Assembly: GCF_018390535.1 (NCBI RefSeq)
Contig: NZ_JAHBBW010000002.1
Location: 124,001 to 188,000, forward strand
DNA from: Bacteroides propionicigenes
Lineage (GTDB): Bacteria > Bacteroidota > Bacteroidia > Bacteroidales > Bacteroidaceae
DNA: 64,000 nt
Reading direction: 5' to 3'
The position numbers and the translations under genes are program-made. Every line of letters starts with the position of its first letter. Positions within the stretch are counted from its first letter, which is position 1. The notes under the pieces are model-generated. The model saw nothing but the letters and a program-made list of their open reading frames with translations, did no database searches and was not told the DNA's origin. Of this stretch, positions 63,757 to 64,000 are shown in pieces.

Positions 63757-64000
63757 ATGAGCGACTCATCACTGAAACAAAAGACAGCCAAAGGTCTGCT
63801 GTGGGGCGGATTTGGCACCGGCATACAGCAGGTGCTGAATCTTCTCTTCGGGGTGGCTCTCGCCCGACTGCTGGACAAAACCGACTACGGCATGGTGGGG
63901 GTTCTTGCCATATTCGCAGGCATAGCCAATGTACTGCTATCGAGCGGGTTCGGAGCTGCCCTAATAAACAAAAGAGATCTTAAACACCGAGATTGCAATG
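63757..64000 (+). CDS. Polysaccharide flippase (MATE/PST type), cut by window edge
   Basis: The frame from the ATG at 63757 is open to the window end (81 codons). It begins SDSSLKQKTAKGLLWGGFGTG and continues with two membrane helices and LARLLDKTDYGMVGVLAIFAG. This is the usual N-terminus of oligosaccharide flippases (Wzx-like; polysaccharide transporter family) that move lipid-linked glycan units across the inner membrane. It lies 48 bp after metG and may open a glycan-synthesis cluster that continues beyond the window. Confidence 0.85.
   Translation, partial: MSDSSLKQKTAKGLLWGGFGTGIQQVLNLLFGVALARLLDKTDYGMVGVLAIFAGIANVLLSSGFGAALINKRDLKHRDCN

Overview
The window is chromosomal DNA of a Bacteroides-type member of the Bacteroidales. 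The evidence is the repeated use of the Bacteroides promoter signature (TAnnTTTG at -7) ahead of genes, a SusC/SusD pair, a fused SecDF, many Cys-anchored lipoproteins, a DUF3575/DUF3868/fimbrillin cluster, and a 2-oxoacid:ferredoxin oxidoreductase together with ATP-type PEP carboxykinase. Most of the window is conserved housekeeping DNA. No prophage, conjugative element, IS transposase or CRISPR array was seen.

Layout. 1-4044: a surface-fimbria cluster on the minus strand (fimbrillin-like lipoprotein cut by the window edge, DUF3868 OmpA/TPR protein, DUF3575 protein). Upstream of it lies a 292-bp segment bounded by perfect 19-bp inverted repeats, then a tyrosine recombinase gene. This is the layout of a phase-variable invertible promoter with its own recombinase. 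4186-5367: a ComF-like phosphoribosyltransferase and a small lipoprotein. 5674-8799: an isolated heparinase II-like lyase (PL21) and a zinc-ribbon NUDIX hydrolase. 8872-13578: a 1010-residue TPR protein and an outer-membrane barrel protein. 13714-18327: topA, argS and HU. 18531-23338: two overlapping rhomboid genes, an EEP-family hydrolase and a Dcp-like peptidase. 23422-29607: secDF, tRNA-Arg(CCU) and korAB.

30193-35307: an orphan SusC/SusD pair. 35319-40932: upp, pckA, a nitroreductase-like lipoprotein, typA and rpsO. 41326-44946: an XRE-cupin regulator with an acyl-CoA synthetase, then the opposing mtnN-luxS pair, which handles SAH/SRH recycling and AI-2 formation. 45127-53401: a YfhO-like membrane protein, rbfA with a LolC/E-type permease, then an O-methyltransferase, pyk and aroQ opposite xerD. 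53537-57953: an abundant-looking OmpA/TPR lipoprotein, a thioredoxin-fold lipoprotein without its CxxC, and a YifB-type AAA protein. 57993-59282: a radical SAM/SPASM enzyme with a severely shortened partner lipoprotein. 59365-64000: an ADP-forming acyl-CoA synthetase, metG and the start of a polysaccharide flippase.

The main points for follow-up are: (1) the invertible segment ahead of the fimbrial operon; (2) four intergenic elements that all have an exact 22-bp period and palindromic symmetry but unrelated sequences, two of which share a 16-bp flanking motif; (3) the rSAM/lipoprotein pair whose lipoprotein has lost its C-terminal domain; (4) full-length similarity between the fimbrial DUF3868 protein and the housekeeping OmpA/TPR lipoprotein at 53.5 kb; (5) a 154-bp palindrome with 47-bp perfect arms that includes the stop codon of the acyl-CoA synthetase. 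All assignments come from reading motifs and protein sequence by eye; no database search was run.
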